64,000 bases of DNA from Myxococcales bacterium (GCA_020633295.1 JACKDW010000014.1:62001-126000); one strand, 5' to 3'; positions 8,996 through 21,394 are shown, counted from the first letter of the stretch. Numbers and translations are program-made. Notes: generated by a model not told the origin, from the letters alone.

Positions 8996-9625
8996 ATGCC
9001 CACGACCAAAGACCAGCGAGACATCATCGTCGACACCACCGAGGCCGGCGTCACCGTCGGGACGCTCACCGTCGGCTTCTCGGCCGCGCTCACGAGCGAA
9101 TTCGGCGGCCAGCTCGGCTTTCAGGACCTCGGCGCCGGCGGGCTCGCGCGCGATCGCACGAAGCACGAGCTCACGCTGCTGCGCGCCGACGGCACGAAGT
9201 ACGCCGACATCACGATCCGGCTCGTCGCCCGCGTCAACCCGCAGGCCGGGTTCTCGGGCAGCGCTGCGGTCCGCTCCGCGCGCTCGACCTTCGACCCGGC
9301 GCCGCGGAGCAACCGCGTGCAGCTCAACCGCGAGGTCGCGGCCGGCTTCTCGCGCTCGTGGCGTCAGCGCATGCTCGACGGCGGCGGCGAGGTCCGCTTC
9401 GTGCACGTCGCCAAGCTCGACGTCGGCCTAGAGCTCGTCGACCCGCGCGCCAACGCCGTCACGCAGATCGTGACCACGCAGCGCGACGACACGATCTCGA
9501 TCGCGTACGCGGTGCTCGAGGGCGGCCGCCCGATCGCCAACGGCACCGTGACGATGACCGCGAAGTCGGCGACGAGCGGCGGCTACTCGTGCGGGCCGAT
9601 CATCGTCGACGACGATGACGACTAG
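8996..9625 (+). CDS. Protein of unknown function, second of a tandem paralogue pair
   Basis: The 209-residue paralogue of the preceding gene has the same first 16 residues apart from small changes, the same core blocks and the same acid tail (GPIIVDDDDD). The Shine-Dalgarno caggagag lies just before the ATG. The 171-bp gap between the pair suggests separate or weakly coupled transcription. A copy of the TGTC-N6-GACAT-like motif lies directly after the stop. Probably arose by duplication; function unknown. Confidence 0.85.
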   Translation: MPTTKDQRDIIVDTTEAGVTVGTLTVGFSAALTSEFGGQLGFQDLGAGGLARDRTKHELTLLRADGTKYADITIRLVARVNPQAGFSGSAAVRSARSTFDPAPRSNRVQLNREVAAGFSRSWRQRMLDGGGEVRFVHVAKLDVGLELVDPRANAVTQIVTTQRDDTISIAYAVLEGGRPIANGTVTMTAKSATSGGYSCGPIIVDDDDD

Positions 9626-9642
9626 TCTTAAAAGACATGTCC
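9624..9642 (+). repeat. TGTC-N6-GACAT motif copy (one mismatch), intergenic
   Basis: AGTC-TTAAAA-GACATGTCC follows the stop codon of the second paralogue. It also contains the palindrome GACATGTC. See the finding on this motif. Confidence 0.6.
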
Positions 9643-9707
9643 AAGTAACAATGTAACCGGACGCGCGGCCGCGCCGGCGCGCGCGGCCGGGCGAGTATGA
9701 TGTCGGC

Positions 9708-10517
9708 GTGACACGCTGGCATCACCGTCGCGCGCGGCCTCTCGCGCCACCTCTCGCGCGCTCTCTCGCGCACTCTCTCGCGCACTCTCTCGCGCACTCT
9801 CTCGCGCGCCCTCTCGCGCGCCCTCTCGCGCTCCTCCTCGCGCTCCCGCTCGCGCTCGCGGCCTGCGGCGACGACGAGACGACCAGCGGCGTGGTGAGCG
9901 CGAGCGGGGACGCGTCGAGCTCGTCGTCCAGCGCCGGCTCGTCGTCGGATCCGAGCGCCGGCTCGAGCGGCTCGAGCTCGGCGACGTCGGGCACCGCGAC
10001 CGCCGGCAGCTCGACCTCCGCAGGCCCCGCGACGACCGGCGACCCCAGCTCGGGGAGCTCCGGCGACCCGACGACCGTCGGCGTCAGCGAGACGGCCACG
10101 AGCTCCGGCGGGCCGTCGACGACGAGCGTCGACCCCAGCACGAGCTCGAGCGGCGACCCCGGCACGACCTCCGGCACGACGACCGGCGATCCGGTCGAGC
10201 CGCCGCCGCCGCCCGACGGGCTCGGCGGCTGCCCGTTCTGCGACTGCTGCGACCCCTGGGGGATCAGCTGGAACGCGGTCCCCGAGGCGACGTACTACCA
10301 GGTGAAATGGAAGTGCTCGATCAACCCCGAGCAGGTCCACAACGTCGGCGACGTGACCTCGGTCGCGGACGTGTGCAACGACATCGAGATGTGCAACGGG
10401 ATGTGCGTGTTCACCGTCGGCTACATCCGCGTGGAGGCCTGCAACCAAAACGGCTGCTCGGCGCCCGTCGAGCTGCCTGACATCCCGATCACCTGCGGCG
10501 GCGGCTGCTGCTGCTAG
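9708..10517 (+). CDS. Secreted lipoprotein with expanded signal peptide, Ser/Thr-rich linker and fibronectin III-like Cys-rich end
   Basis: Predicted 269-residue lipoprotein from GTG 9708. The signal region is unusually long and built from four-residue repeats (SLAH, PLAR) encoded by a 12-bp repeat, ending in the lipobox LAAC. A long Ser/Gly/Thr linker follows (to about 160), typical of myxobacterial surface proteins. The C-terminal ~90 residues (WNAVPEATYYQVKWKC ... VEACNQNGCSAPVEL) resemble a fibronectin type III module with added cysteines and a CCC end. The ligand is unknown. Confidence 0.8.
   Translation: MTRWHHRRARPLAPPLARSLAHSLAHSLAHSLARPLARPLALLLALPLALAACGDDETTSGVVSASGDASSSSSSAGSSSDPSAGSSGSSSATSGTATAGSSTSAGPATTGDPSSGSSGDPTTVGVSETATSSGGPSTTSVDPSTSSSGDPGTTSGTTTGDPVEPPPPPDGLGGCPFCDCCDPWGISWNAVPEATYYQVKWKCSINPEQVHNVGDVTSVADVCNDIEMCNGMCVFTVGYIRVEACNQNGCSAPVELPDIPITCGGGCCC
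9738..9833 (+). repeat. 12-bp tandem repeat inside a signal peptide, eight units
   Basis: Units of the form tctctcgcgcac or cctctcgcgcgc run head to tail and encode SLAH/PLAR repeats in the lipoprotein signal sequence. The three middle units are identical, which suggests recent slippage. Confidence 0.93.
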
Positions 10518-10631
10518 CTCACGAGCTTCGCGCAGGCGCCGACATCACGGCCACGCGTCCCCGCGGTGACATCACGCGCTCGCGCGCCCTGGGCGTGGAC
10601 AACAGCGGGCCGCGCTCCCTACCATCCGCCG

Positions 10632-11717
10632 ATGCACGTCTCGTCGGCTCGCGCGCGCCTCCTCGCCACCTCGCTGCTCCTCGCCGCCCCGCTCGCGCCC
10701 GCGTGCGGCGACGACGACGCCGGCGGCACGCTCGGGAGCGAGAGCGCGAGCGCGTCGGAGACGGACGCGAGCACGACCGCAACCACGAGCGATCCCGGCG
10801 CGACCGCGAGCGACGCGGGTGACGGCGACGGCGACGGCGACGGTGACGGCGACGGCGACGGTGACGGTGACGGCGACGGTGACGGCGACGGCGACGGCGA
10901 CGGCTGGCTCAGCGAGTGCCCGAACGTCGTCCCGACCGGCGCGCTCGGGATCGTCACGGACAGCGAGATCAACGAGGCCTCGGGCCTCGCGGCGAGCCGC
11001 AGCCAACCGGGCGTCGTGTGGGTGCACAACGACTCCGGCGACGCGCCGCGCCTGTTCGCGCTCAGCGACGCCGCGGTCGTGGTGGGCGAGTACTCGCTCG
11101 ACGGCGCGCTCGCGCTCGACTGGGAGGACATGGCGATCGGACCAGGTCCCACGCCCGGCGACTGGCTCTACGTCGGCGACATCGGCGACAACGCGGAGGC
11201 GCGGCCGTGGATCACCGTCTACCGCGTCCCGGAGCCGACCGTGCAGGGCGCGGGCGGCGAGCCCGTCGCGCTCTCGGGCGTCGAGGCGATCGAGCTGCAG
11301 TACCCCGACACGCCGCACAACGCCGAGACGCTGCTCGTCGACCCGATCTCCGGCGACCTGCTCATCGTCACCAAGGGCGAGGAGACGCGCCTGTTCCAGC
11401 TGCCCGCGCCCCTCGCCGCCGGCGGGCCGTACACGCTGGTCGAGGTCCCGGCGCTGAGCTTCCCGAGCGCCGTCGCGACCGGCGGCGACGTCTCGCCGCT
11501 GGGCGACTTCGTCATCGTGCGCACCTACTCCGACGCCTACCTGTGGCTGCGCGCGCAGGGCGGCGCGCTCGCGGACGCGCTCGCGAGCGCGCCCTGCGAG
11601 GTGCCGATCGCCAGCGAGCCCCAGGGCGAGGCGCTCGCGATCTCGCCGGACGGCCGCGCCTACGTGACGCTCAGCGAGATGGTCGATCAGCCGCTGCTGC
11701 GCTTCGCGCTCGAGTGA
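10632..11717 (+). CDS. Lipoprotein with Gly-Asp linker and beta-propeller (phytase/esterase-like) domain
   Basis: The 361-residue product begins with a signal peptide and lipobox (APAC, then GDDDAGG). It continues through a Ser/Thr-rich part and a (GD)n linker at 10818-10904 to a globular domain starting WLSECPNVVPTG. That domain has SEINEASGLAASR, VVWVHNDSGD and DWEDMAIG, features of phytase-like/SdiA-regulated beta-propellers that contain HNDSGD and WEDM motifs. ATG 10632 was chosen because an upstream in-frame ATG would put 22 non-signal residues before the signal peptide. Substrate not known. Confidence 0.82.
   Translation: MHVSSARARLLATSLLLAAPLAPACGDDDAGGTLGSESASASETDASTTATTSDPGATASDAGDGDGDGDGDGDGDGDGDGDGDGDGDGDGWLSECPNVVPTGALGIVTDSEINEASGLAASRSQPGVVWVHNDSGDAPRLFALSDAAVVVGEYSLDGALALDWEDMAIGPGPTPGDWLYVGDIGDNAEARPWITVYRVPEPTVQGAGGEPVALSGVEAIELQYPDTPHNAETLLVDPISGDLLIVTKGEETRLFQLPAPLAAGGPYTLVEVPALSFPSAVATGGDVSPLGDFVIVRTYSDAYLWLRAQGGALADALASAPCEVPIASEPQGEALAISPDGRAYVTLSEMVDQPLLRFALE
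10818..10904 (+). repeat. 6-bp (gacggc/gacggt) repeat encoding a Gly-Asp linker
   Basis: About 14 hexamer units encode GDGD... between the lipid anchor and the propeller domain. Copy-number change would alter the linker by two residues without a frameshift. Confidence 0.95.
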
Positions 11718-11987
11718 GGCGCCGGCCGACGCGGACCATGTGACATGTCCACATGTACATGGTTCATAAACCTAGTTCTCGTGGGCGCGGCCGCGGGCGC
11801 GCGCTCGCGCGACGCCGCGACGCAACTATTTCCTGATCCGACGCGCGCCGCGTGACACTACCAGGACAGCCGCTCGACGCGACGCCCCAACGCCGCGGCG
11901 ACCGTCGAGCGCAGCACCACACGAGCGCCGCCGTCGCCCCGCCGCGACGCGGCCGACGCGATCGCGCGCTCGCGCGAGGAGTCCCCC

Positions 11988-12551
11988 ATGCCCCACGCCA
12001 TCACGCCGAAGCCCCCCGCCGCCGCCCCTCGCCGCGAGCCCTGGCGCATCCCCGACGCCGCGCCGACGCGCGCCCCCGAGCGCCCCCGTCACGCGCGCCT
12101 CGAGCCGCGCGACGTCCCGGCGCCGCTGCGCGAGCGCGTCGCCCAGGGCGCCTGGCGTCGCTCGGAGGAGCTCGTGCTCACGGCGCGCGCACCCGTCGCC
12201 CAGGGCAAGGGCGCGCTCGAGACCTGGTCGGCGCAGTTCGTCGACTCGTCACACCCGGCGCTGTACTTCGAACACGAGGGTGACCGCGCCGCGGGCGGCG
12301 CGATGATCTGGCTCGACGCGCTCGACGACGACGCGCTCTACGTGGTCGAGCTGCACCTCTCCGTGCTCGAGGGCGCCGTCGAGATCGGCGTCAGCGACAT
12401 GAGCTGCACGCTCTCGCCCGCCCAGGGCCTCGACCACCACGCGCGCGTGCTGCTCGATCGCCCGAGCCGCGGCGCGGCGCTGCTGACCCTGCGCCCCGTC
12501 GACGTGCGTGACTGGGCGATCTACGAGGTCCGCGTCCGTCGGCTCTCGTAG
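11988..12551 (+). CDS. Small protein of unknown function
   Basis: The 187-residue product, not recognised, starts at an ATG preceded by gaggag. The first ~40 residues are Pro/Arg-rich and look disordered. The rest (from VAQGAWRRSEELVLTAR) has regular strand-like segments, for example ALYVVELHLSVLEGAVEIGV and DWAIYEVRVRRLS. No signal peptide. Its 3' end is 18 bp from the convergent esterase gene. Confidence 0.7.
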   Translation: MPHAITPKPPAAAPRREPWRIPDAAPTRAPERPRHARLEPRDVPAPLRERVAQGAWRRSEELVLTARAPVAQGKGALETWSAQFVDSSHPALYFEHEGDRAAGGAMIWLDALDDDALYVVELHLSVLEGAVEIGVSDMSCTLSPAQGLDHHARVLLDRPSRGAALLTLRPVDVRDWAIYEVRVRRLS

Positions 12552-12569
12552 CCCGACGCGGGCGCGCGC

Positions 12570-14387
12570 TCAGTCGGCGCGCTCGAGGGTCAGCGTCGTC
12601 CACTCGACGTCGAGCTCGAGCCCCGGCACCGTCACCGAGCCGTCGGCGTCCGCCGTGACCTCGCCCTCGTCCTCGCCGAAGCGCCAGCGCACGCGCTCGC
12701 CCGGCTGGCAGCGAAACGCCTGCACGCGCCGCGGCGTGACGTCCACCGTCACCGGCAGCTCACCGTCCACGCGGTCGCCGAGGGTCGGGTAGCCGGGCGC
12801 CGGCGCCGGCGCGCCCTCGCCGTTGAGCGCCCGCAGCGGCACTTCGAAGCCGTCGATCGTGTCGACGAGCGCGCGCGCGTCCCAGCGGAGGAAGCGGTTG
12901 TAGGCCCCCGCGATGTCGCCGTTCCAGCCGGTGTCGCCGGCGACGTCGATCGCGCCCGCGAAGCCGCTGCTCTCGTCCCAGGCCTGCGCGCCGTTGCCCT
13001 CGCCGTCGCCCGGGTCATCGTCGAGGCTCGAGCTCGAGAACGCCGGGAACGCGAGGTCGCGCCGCAGGTAGCTCGTGTCGTCGAAGATCGGGTTCCAGCC
13101 CTGCTGCCACCAGCGGTCGCCGAGCAGCGGATCAGGCTCCCCGTGGCCGCCCTCGTCCCAGATCGCGTAGTGGCCGGCGCGCGCCTCCTGCAGCGCGTCG
13201 AGCAGCGTGCGCCCCGTCGCCGGGCTCGCGTGCACGAGCGCGCCGAAGTGGATGATCGGGTCGTCCTTGCCGTGCTTGGTGTAGAGGAACTGATCCCGCG
13301 CCTCGGCGGACTCGAGCAGCGCGCGGGTCAGGTCGCCCGCGTCCCAGACCGGGCGCGCGGTCGGACCCGCCTCATCAGGCAGGTTTTGCTCGGGCGCGCC
13401 CCACAGCGTCGAGAGCTGCTCGATCCGCAGCGGCCGGTGGTTGCGCGGGATCGCCTGCCCGATCGACGCCTCGACCCACGCGACGTGCCGCGCGTGCAGG
13501 AGCCCCAGCGTCATCGCGCCGGCGCCCCCCATCGACGCGCCCTCGACGTAGACGCGCGCCGGGTCGGCGCCGGGGAAGGTGTCCAGCGTCCACTCGAGCA
13601 GGTGCAGGATCCGCCGCTGCGTGTACTCGGGCACCGAGATCGCGGGCGCGCGCTCGGGCAGCGTCTCGGCGTAGCCCCACCAGTACGTGTTCTCCGGGTC
13701 ATGCGGCATGATCCGGTACTCGCCCTCCCACCCGCTCGAGGACGGCCAGCTGTCGTAGCCGTGCAGCATGATCCGCACGGGGCGCGAGGCCGGCGGCACG
13801 TCGCCCGTCGGCCCCGTCACGTAGGCCATGAACCCGCGGCCCGCGTTGCCCGGGCTGTCGAGCCACTCGTCGGTGCGCTGCCGCAGCGCCAGGCGCGTGT
13901 AGCCGTCGTGGGACTCGCTCGAGAGCAGCTCCGGCGCCGGCGGCTGGATCGTGTCGTTGACCGCGATCGTGAAGCTCGCGGTCGCGCGCGCGTCGCCGTC
14001 GTCCGCGGTGATCTCGACCTCCCACGCGTCGCCGCCCTGGATGAAGTCTGGCTGAAAGACCAGCTCGTCACGCTCCGCGTACCAGCGCGCCCCGGGCGGG
14101 AGCCCCGTGACGTGCAGCCGCACGGCCGCGCCCTCCGGGTCGCTCGCGCTCAGCGTCAGCCGCAGCGTCGCGCCCTCGTCGACCTGCTGCGGGTCCGGGA
14201 CGTCGATCTCCGGCGGCTCGTTGTCGCCGCCGTCCACGTCGGTGTCGTCGCCCGAGTCCGCCTCCGAGTCGACGTCCTCCTCGTCGGGTTCGGGGTTGTC
14301 GGGCCCGCCGCGCTGGTCGCTCGCGCAGCCGCACAGCAGCGCCCACGCCGCGACCGCGCTCGCGATGCTGCCCGTGCGCCCAACCAC
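12570..14387 (-). CDS. Lipoprotein with Ig/cadherin-like domain and alpha/beta hydrolase (esterase) domain
   Basis: The 605-residue product starts at GTG 14387. After a lipoprotein signal (WALLCGC) and an acidic linker comes a cadherin/putative-Ig module (PPEIDVPDPQQVDEGATLRL ... NDT). It is followed by a hydrolase domain with GYDSWPSSSGWEG and the nucleophile elbow GASMGG (S285), as in esterase-D/PHB-depolymerase-like enzymes. A C-terminal beta domain (from about 510) may bind substrate. The GTG was chosen because it is the closest start to the signal peptide. It sits 80 bp downstream of the heme lipoprotein, likely in the same transcript. An exported esterase is probable; the substrate is unknown. 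Confidence 0.78.
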   Translation of the reverse strand: MVGRTGSIASAVAAWALLCGCASDQRGGPDNPEPDEEDVDSEADSGDDTDVDGGDNEPPEIDVPDPQQVDEGATLRLTLSASDPEGAAVRLHVTGLPPGARWYAERDELVFQPDFIQGGDAWEVEITADDGDARATASFTIAVNDTIQPPAPELLSSESHDGYTRLALRQRTDEWLDSPGNAGRGFMAYVTGPTGDVPPASRPVRIMLHGYDSWPSSSGWEGEYRIMPHDPENTYWWGYAETLPERAPAISVPEYTQRRILHLLEWTLDTFPGADPARVYVEGASMGGAGAMTLGLLHARHVAWVEASIGQAIPRNHRPLRIEQLSTLWGAPEQNLPDEAGPTARPVWDAGDLTRALLESAEARDQFLYTKHGKDDPIIHFGALVHASPATGRTLLDALQEARAGHYAIWDEGGHGEPDPLLGDRWWQQGWNPIFDDTSYLRRDLAFPAFSSSSLDDDPGDGEGNGAQAWDESSGFAGAIDVAGDTGWNGDIAGAYNRFLRWDARALVDTIDGFEVPLRALNGEGAPAPAPGYPTLGDRVDGELPVTVDVTPRRVQAFRCQPGERVRWRFGEDEGEVTADADGSVTVPGLELDVEWTTLTLERAD

Positions 14388-14467
14388 GTCACGATTGTAC
14401 CACCCCGCGCGCGAGCCCGCAGCGCGCCGCGAGGCCGCCTCCTGAGGCGAGCGCCACCTACGAGCGG

Positions 14468-16432
14468 CTACAGCACGTGGCCGTCGACGCGCAGCTGGAA
14501 CAAGAAGTACGGCGGCAAGCACACGCCGCCGTCGGCGTTCGGGGAGCGCGCGCAGATGTAGTCATCACGGCACGGCACGCTCGGCCCGCAGGCGCGCATC
14601 GCCGCCTTGCGTGCCGTGACGCCGAGGCACGTCGTGAACGGCTCGCGGCGCCCGATGCAATTGTTAAACGGCCGCAGCGAGACCATCGCGCCGCAGCGCT
14701 CGCCCGGCTGCAGGTCGTCGCAGTCGTCGATACACATGCCCTGGGGGAAGCCGATGTTGTTCGGGTTGCACACCGCGCTCCCCGGGCAGCGCTCGCGGGT
14801 CGCGCCGACGGAGCGATCCTGGTGCGCGATCGGTCGCGAGCGCATCTGCCCGACCTCGCACGGGTCGCCCGCGTAGGTGGTCTTCGGCGGCAGGCAGGCC
14901 CCGAGCTCCGGGTCGCCGACTTCGCGGCAGCGCAGCCCCTCGTCGCAGCGGTAGTCGGCGAAGGCCGGATCGCCGAGGCCGCAGTGCGTGCCGTAGGCGC
15001 CCTGATGTGGTTCAAACTCTGACAGCGGGCGTCGGTCGTCGACCACCTCGCCGCGCGCGAGCGCCTGCACGTAGCGCGCGCGCCGGGGCAGCTCGCCGTC
15101 GAGGTGCGGCGAGGTGAACAGCTCGAGCGCGTCCATCCTGCTCGCGGGGTCAGGCTCCTCGCCGAGCAGGTGAAAGCCCGCGACGCTGCGCGCCTCGTGG
15201 CAGCCGCTGCACGCGAGGCCGTCGAGCCGGCGCAGCAGCCCGCGAGGCGTGCGCGCGTGCTCGCGCGCGTCGAGCCCCGCCAGCGCGGCGAGCTCGTCGG
15301 GCTTGAACAGCTGACTGAAGGGCCTGTTGGCGACGCGCGCGAAGCCCCGCGGCGCGACCGAGACCGACCGCGTCGCCGCGAAGCGCTCGGGCATCACCGC
15401 GATGCCGGCGTCGATCGCCTCGAGGTTCGCCGGATCGCGCAGCCACTCGAGCAGCGCCGCGCGCAGCGTCGCGTCCCGCTTGAGTCGCGCGACGTCGGGC
15501 GTGTTCTCCAGCGGCGCCGGCGTCAGGCCCTCGCCCTCGGGGTGGAACACGCGCAGCACGTACTCGGCGTGCCCGGCGAGGCTCGGGTGCATCACGGCCG
15601 GCCAGCGCACGCTCTGGACGTTGAGCTCGACCGACTTCAGCGTCGCGTCGCTCACGCGCGTCGGCGCCAGCGGACCCCCGGGCGCCCGCAGCCGCCGCGC
15701 GAGCGCGTCGCCCGAGAGCGCGTCGGGCACGAGCCATCGCCGCGCGACCTCGCGGCAGCGCGTCACGCCGGCGTCCCCGTCCGCCGCGCCCTCGGGGTCC
15801 TGCCAGTACACGACGTTGACGGTCATCGGCAGGCGCGACGACAGCGGCTCGCCGCCGAGCGTCGTCGAGTACGCCAGCCGGTAGATCAAGCGCGTCTCGC
15901 CGCAGTGGGCTGGCTCAAAGGGCTGGCGATCTACGCGGTTGACGACGCCGATCAGCTCAAAGCGCGTCTTCTCCGAGCCGAGCCACGAGAGGTCAAACAG
16001 GCGGTGGGGGCTGCCCATGCCGACGCCCGCGCGCTTGTCGTTGGCGCTGATCTCCTCGATGTCAGCCGTGAGCGCCTCGCGGAGCGCCGAGAACCTGGGG
16101 TCGCGGCTCAGCTCGGCGAGCGAGCCGACGGGTGCACCCGCGATCACCGAGCCGAAGTCGAGGCCGGACGCGCTGAGCGAGCGCAGCGCCGCCGTCTCCG
16201 TGAGCAGCAGGACCGGCGCCCCCGTCGGCGCGGCGTCGGGCGCCGCGTCGGCGCGCGTCGCCTGCACGGCCGACGCCTCGGGCTCAGCGTCCGGCGGCGT
16301 CTCGAGCCCGGTGACCGCGACCGCGGGCTCCGCCGGCGCGCCGCCGGCCGGCCCCGACGCCGGCGCACACGCGCCCAGCAGCACCACGCCGGCCGCGAGC
16401 TCGAGCGTGCGAGTGGGCCGGCGCCGCGACAT
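14468..16432 (-). CDS. Single-heme c-type cytochrome-like lipoprotein
   Basis: The 654-residue product has a lipobox (LLGAC) and a Pro/Ala-rich linker. A large domain of unknown type follows (residues ~90-400), then one heme-binding motif CSGCH at about 408-412 (GLACSGCHEARSV). The last ~180 residues carry many cysteines (CGLGDPAFADYRCDEGLRC, CIDDCDDLQPGERC) and are probably disulphide-rich. No second heme site is visible. It lies 20 bp downstream of the toroid protein, so an operon is likely. The redox role is inferred from the heme motif only. Confidence 0.75.
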   Translation of the reverse strand: MSRRRPTRTLELAAGVVLLGACAPASGPAGGAPAEPAVAVTGLETPPDAEPEASAVQATRADAAPDAAPTGAPVLLLTETAALRSLSASGLDFGSVIAGAPVGSLAELSRDPRFSALREALTADIEEISANDKRAGVGMGSPHRLFDLSWLGSEKTRFELIGVVNRVDRQPFEPAHCGETRLIYRLAYSTTLGGEPLSSRLPMTVNVVYWQDPEGAADGDAGVTRCREVARRWLVPDALSGDALARRLRAPGGPLAPTRVSDATLKSVELNVQSVRWPAVMHPSLAGHAEYVLRVFHPEGEGLTPAPLENTPDVARLKRDATLRAALLEWLRDPANLEAIDAGIAVMPERFAATRSVSVAPRGFARVANRPFSQLFKPDELAALAGLDAREHARTPRGLLRRLDGLACSGCHEARSVAGFHLLGEEPDPASRMDALELFTSPHLDGELPRRARYVQALARGEVVDDRRPLSEFEPHQGAYGTHCGLGDPAFADYRCDEGLRCREVGDPELGACLPPKTTYAGDPCEVGQMRSRPIAHQDRSVGATRERCPGSAVCNPNNIGFPQGMCIDDCDDLQPGERCGAMVSLRPFNNCIGRREPFTTCLGVTARKAAMRACGPSVPCRDDYICARSPNADGGVCLPPYFLFQLRVDGHVL

Positions 16433-16452
16433 GGCCCTGAGTATAGCTGAGT

Positions 16453-18258
16453 TCAGCCGTCGATCGTCGCGACCGCGCCCCAGTCCTCATCGGTGAACGC
16501 CGCGAGGATCTTGAAGATCGCCAGGAGGTTGTGCTGCACGTTGTCGACGCGCACCACGTTGTCGTAGATGGTCGTGCGCACGCCGCCGCGCAGCGGCTCG
16601 CGCTTCTGGACGTAGTACATGTCGCGCGCGTCGAGGAAGGTCAGCTGCCGCGCGCTGCGGAGCGCCCGCAGCAGCGCGCGCCGATAGTGCGCGACGCGAT
16701 CCTCCTCGCCGAGCGCGCGCGCCATCTCGAACGCGTCGATCAGCCCCTCCATGTACACGCCGGTGGACGACGCGTGCGGCGGGCCGAAGTCCGTGCGCAC
16801 CGGGCTGTGAAAGCGCCCCTGCATGTCGGGGTACGCGACGCCGTCCCACTGCTGCATGACCTCGATCAGCCAGTCGCTCATCTCGAACACGAACTCGCGC
16901 AGCTCGGCGTCCCGCGTGCGCCGCCAGATCTTGTAGTAGGCCTGCGTGTGCCAGGGGACGAACGCCGGGTTGCGCTGCGCCCGGTGCCACTCGCGATAGT
17001 GGCGAAACGACGCCATGATCTTCTCGAGCAGCGCCGCGTCCTTGGTCTCCTCGTAGCGCTGCGCCCAGGCCAGCAGCGCCTCGCCCGGGTAGAAGTTCTG
17101 CACGTCATTGCGCTCGGCAGGCTTGAAGAACGTGCGGAACGCCCCGCCCTCGCGCCAGAGGTGCTCGATCGTCGCCCACAGCTTCGGCTCGATCCGCTTG
17201 AAGCGCGCGCGCTGCGGGTGCTCCATGAGCGACATGACCGCGAGCGCGACGGCGCCGAGCTTCACCTTCTTGTTGTACTCGATGAGCCCGAGCTTGCCGG
17301 TCGCGTGATAGAAGGTGCGCAGGTTGTAGCGGATGTTGTCCTCGGCGAGCCGCGCGAGCCGCTTGTCGCGGCGGTAGCCGGCCATGCGCACGAGCGCGAG
17401 CGTGGCCATCCACTGCCGGATCATGTTGTTGCGCTTCTGGTCCTCCTCGCCGCGGCTCGGGTAGTAGATGTAGAGCATGCGCCCGTCGGGCTGCACGCTG
17501 CGGACCAGGTAGTCGCCCCACAGCCGCTCGAGCTCGACGACCATGTCCTTTGAGACATCCGACGGCGCGACGAGCGGCTTGCCGCGCAGCAGCATGTCGA
17601 GCGGCGGCGCGCCCGGCTCGCGGCGCAGCAGCAGCTGGGCGCCGGTGAAGGTCCGCACCGTCGCCGGCGCCCGGCGGATGTCGGCGACCGTCAGCTTCAG
17701 CTGCTGGCGCGCGAACTCGACCCACTTCTCGTGCTTGCGGTTGGTCGCGATCGTCGTCGTCGGGCTCACGCGCACCACGCCGCCGGCGCCGTCCTTGACC
17801 TCGATGCCCCGCACGCCGCGGTGGAGGTTCGCGTGCAGGCGCGCGCGCGCGGCCTGATCGCCCATGTTGACGGCCTGGTAGTCGCCGGTCAGGCACAGCT
17901 CGATCGCGTCGACCTCGGCGAGCCGCGCGGCGGAGAGCTGCGCGCGCGCCCCCGACAGCGCGGCCGTGAGCGCCGCGCCGTGGTCATCGCCGTCACCCCA
18001 CGCGGCCGCCAGCTGACGGCCGTCGCGACGCAGCGCCGCGTACACCGGCCCGGCGCCGATCGCCGCCGAGACGCCGTCGCGCAGACCTCCGGCGAGCTCC
18101 TCGGGCAGCGCGTCCGCGGTCCCGAGCGCGACCGCCCAGATCGAGGTCGCGAGCGCCTCGCTCGCCGCCGCGACCGCCGCCGCGTCCTCGGGCCCTCCGC
18201 CGTCTACACCGTCCTCCGCCCCAACAGGGCCCGCTCGCTGGTCGTCCATCGCCGCCAT
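16453..18258 (-). CDS. Protein with alpha/alpha-toroid (six-hairpin glycosidase-like) C-terminal domain
   Basis: About 601 residues. The N-terminal ~200 residues are unassigned. From about residue 230 helical hairpins dominate, with YIYYPSRGEEDQKRNNMIRQW, GLIEYNKKVKLGAVALAVMSL and NFYPGEALLAWAQRYEETKD. This pattern is typical of (alpha/alpha)6 barrels of glycosidase, epimerase or LanC type. No catalytic site can be assigned. Start choice: ATG 18258 or 18249 or TTG 18285 are all possible; 18258 is used. No signal peptide. It lies between the SNF2 helicase (70 bp upstream) and the heme lipoprotein. Confidence 0.65.
   Translation of the reverse strand: MAAMDDQRAGPVGAEDGVDGGGPEDAAAVAAASEALATSIWAVALGTADALPEELAGGLRDGVSAAIGAGPVYAALRRDGRQLAAAWGDGDDHGAALTAALSGARAQLSAARLAEVDAIELCLTGDYQAVNMGDQAARARLHANLHRGVRGIEVKDGAGGVVRVSPTTTIATNRKHEKWVEFARQQLKLTVADIRRAPATVRTFTGAQLLLRREPGAPPLDMLLRGKPLVAPSDVSKDMVVELERLWGDYLVRSVQPDGRMLYIYYPSRGEEDQKRNNMIRQWMATLALVRMAGYRRDKRLARLAEDNIRYNLRTFYHATGKLGLIEYNKKVKLGAVALAVMSLMEHPQRARFKRIEPKLWATIEHLWREGGAFRTFFKPAERNDVQNFYPGEALLAWAQRYEETKDAALLEKIMASFRHYREWHRAQRNPAFVPWHTQAYYKIWRRTRDAELREFVFEMSDWLIEVMQQWDGVAYPDMQGRFHSPVRTDFGPPHASSTGVYMEGLIDAFEMARALGEEDRVAHYRRALLRALRSARQLTFLDARDMYYVQKREPLRGGVRTTIYDNVVRVDNVQHNLLAIFKILAAFTDEDWGAVATIDG
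17544..17560 (+). repeat. TGTC-N6-GACAT motif copy, inside a gene
   Basis: TGTC-CTTTGA-GACATCC within the toroid protein gene (codons for SDVSKDM on the other strand). Confidence 0.6.
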
Positions 18259-18328
18259 CGCACCACCGCCGACGCGGGCGGTCAAGCGGACTCGGCGACC
18301 GGGGCGGCGCGCGGGAGCCGACCTGCTG

Positions 18329-21394
<3,066 letters not shown>

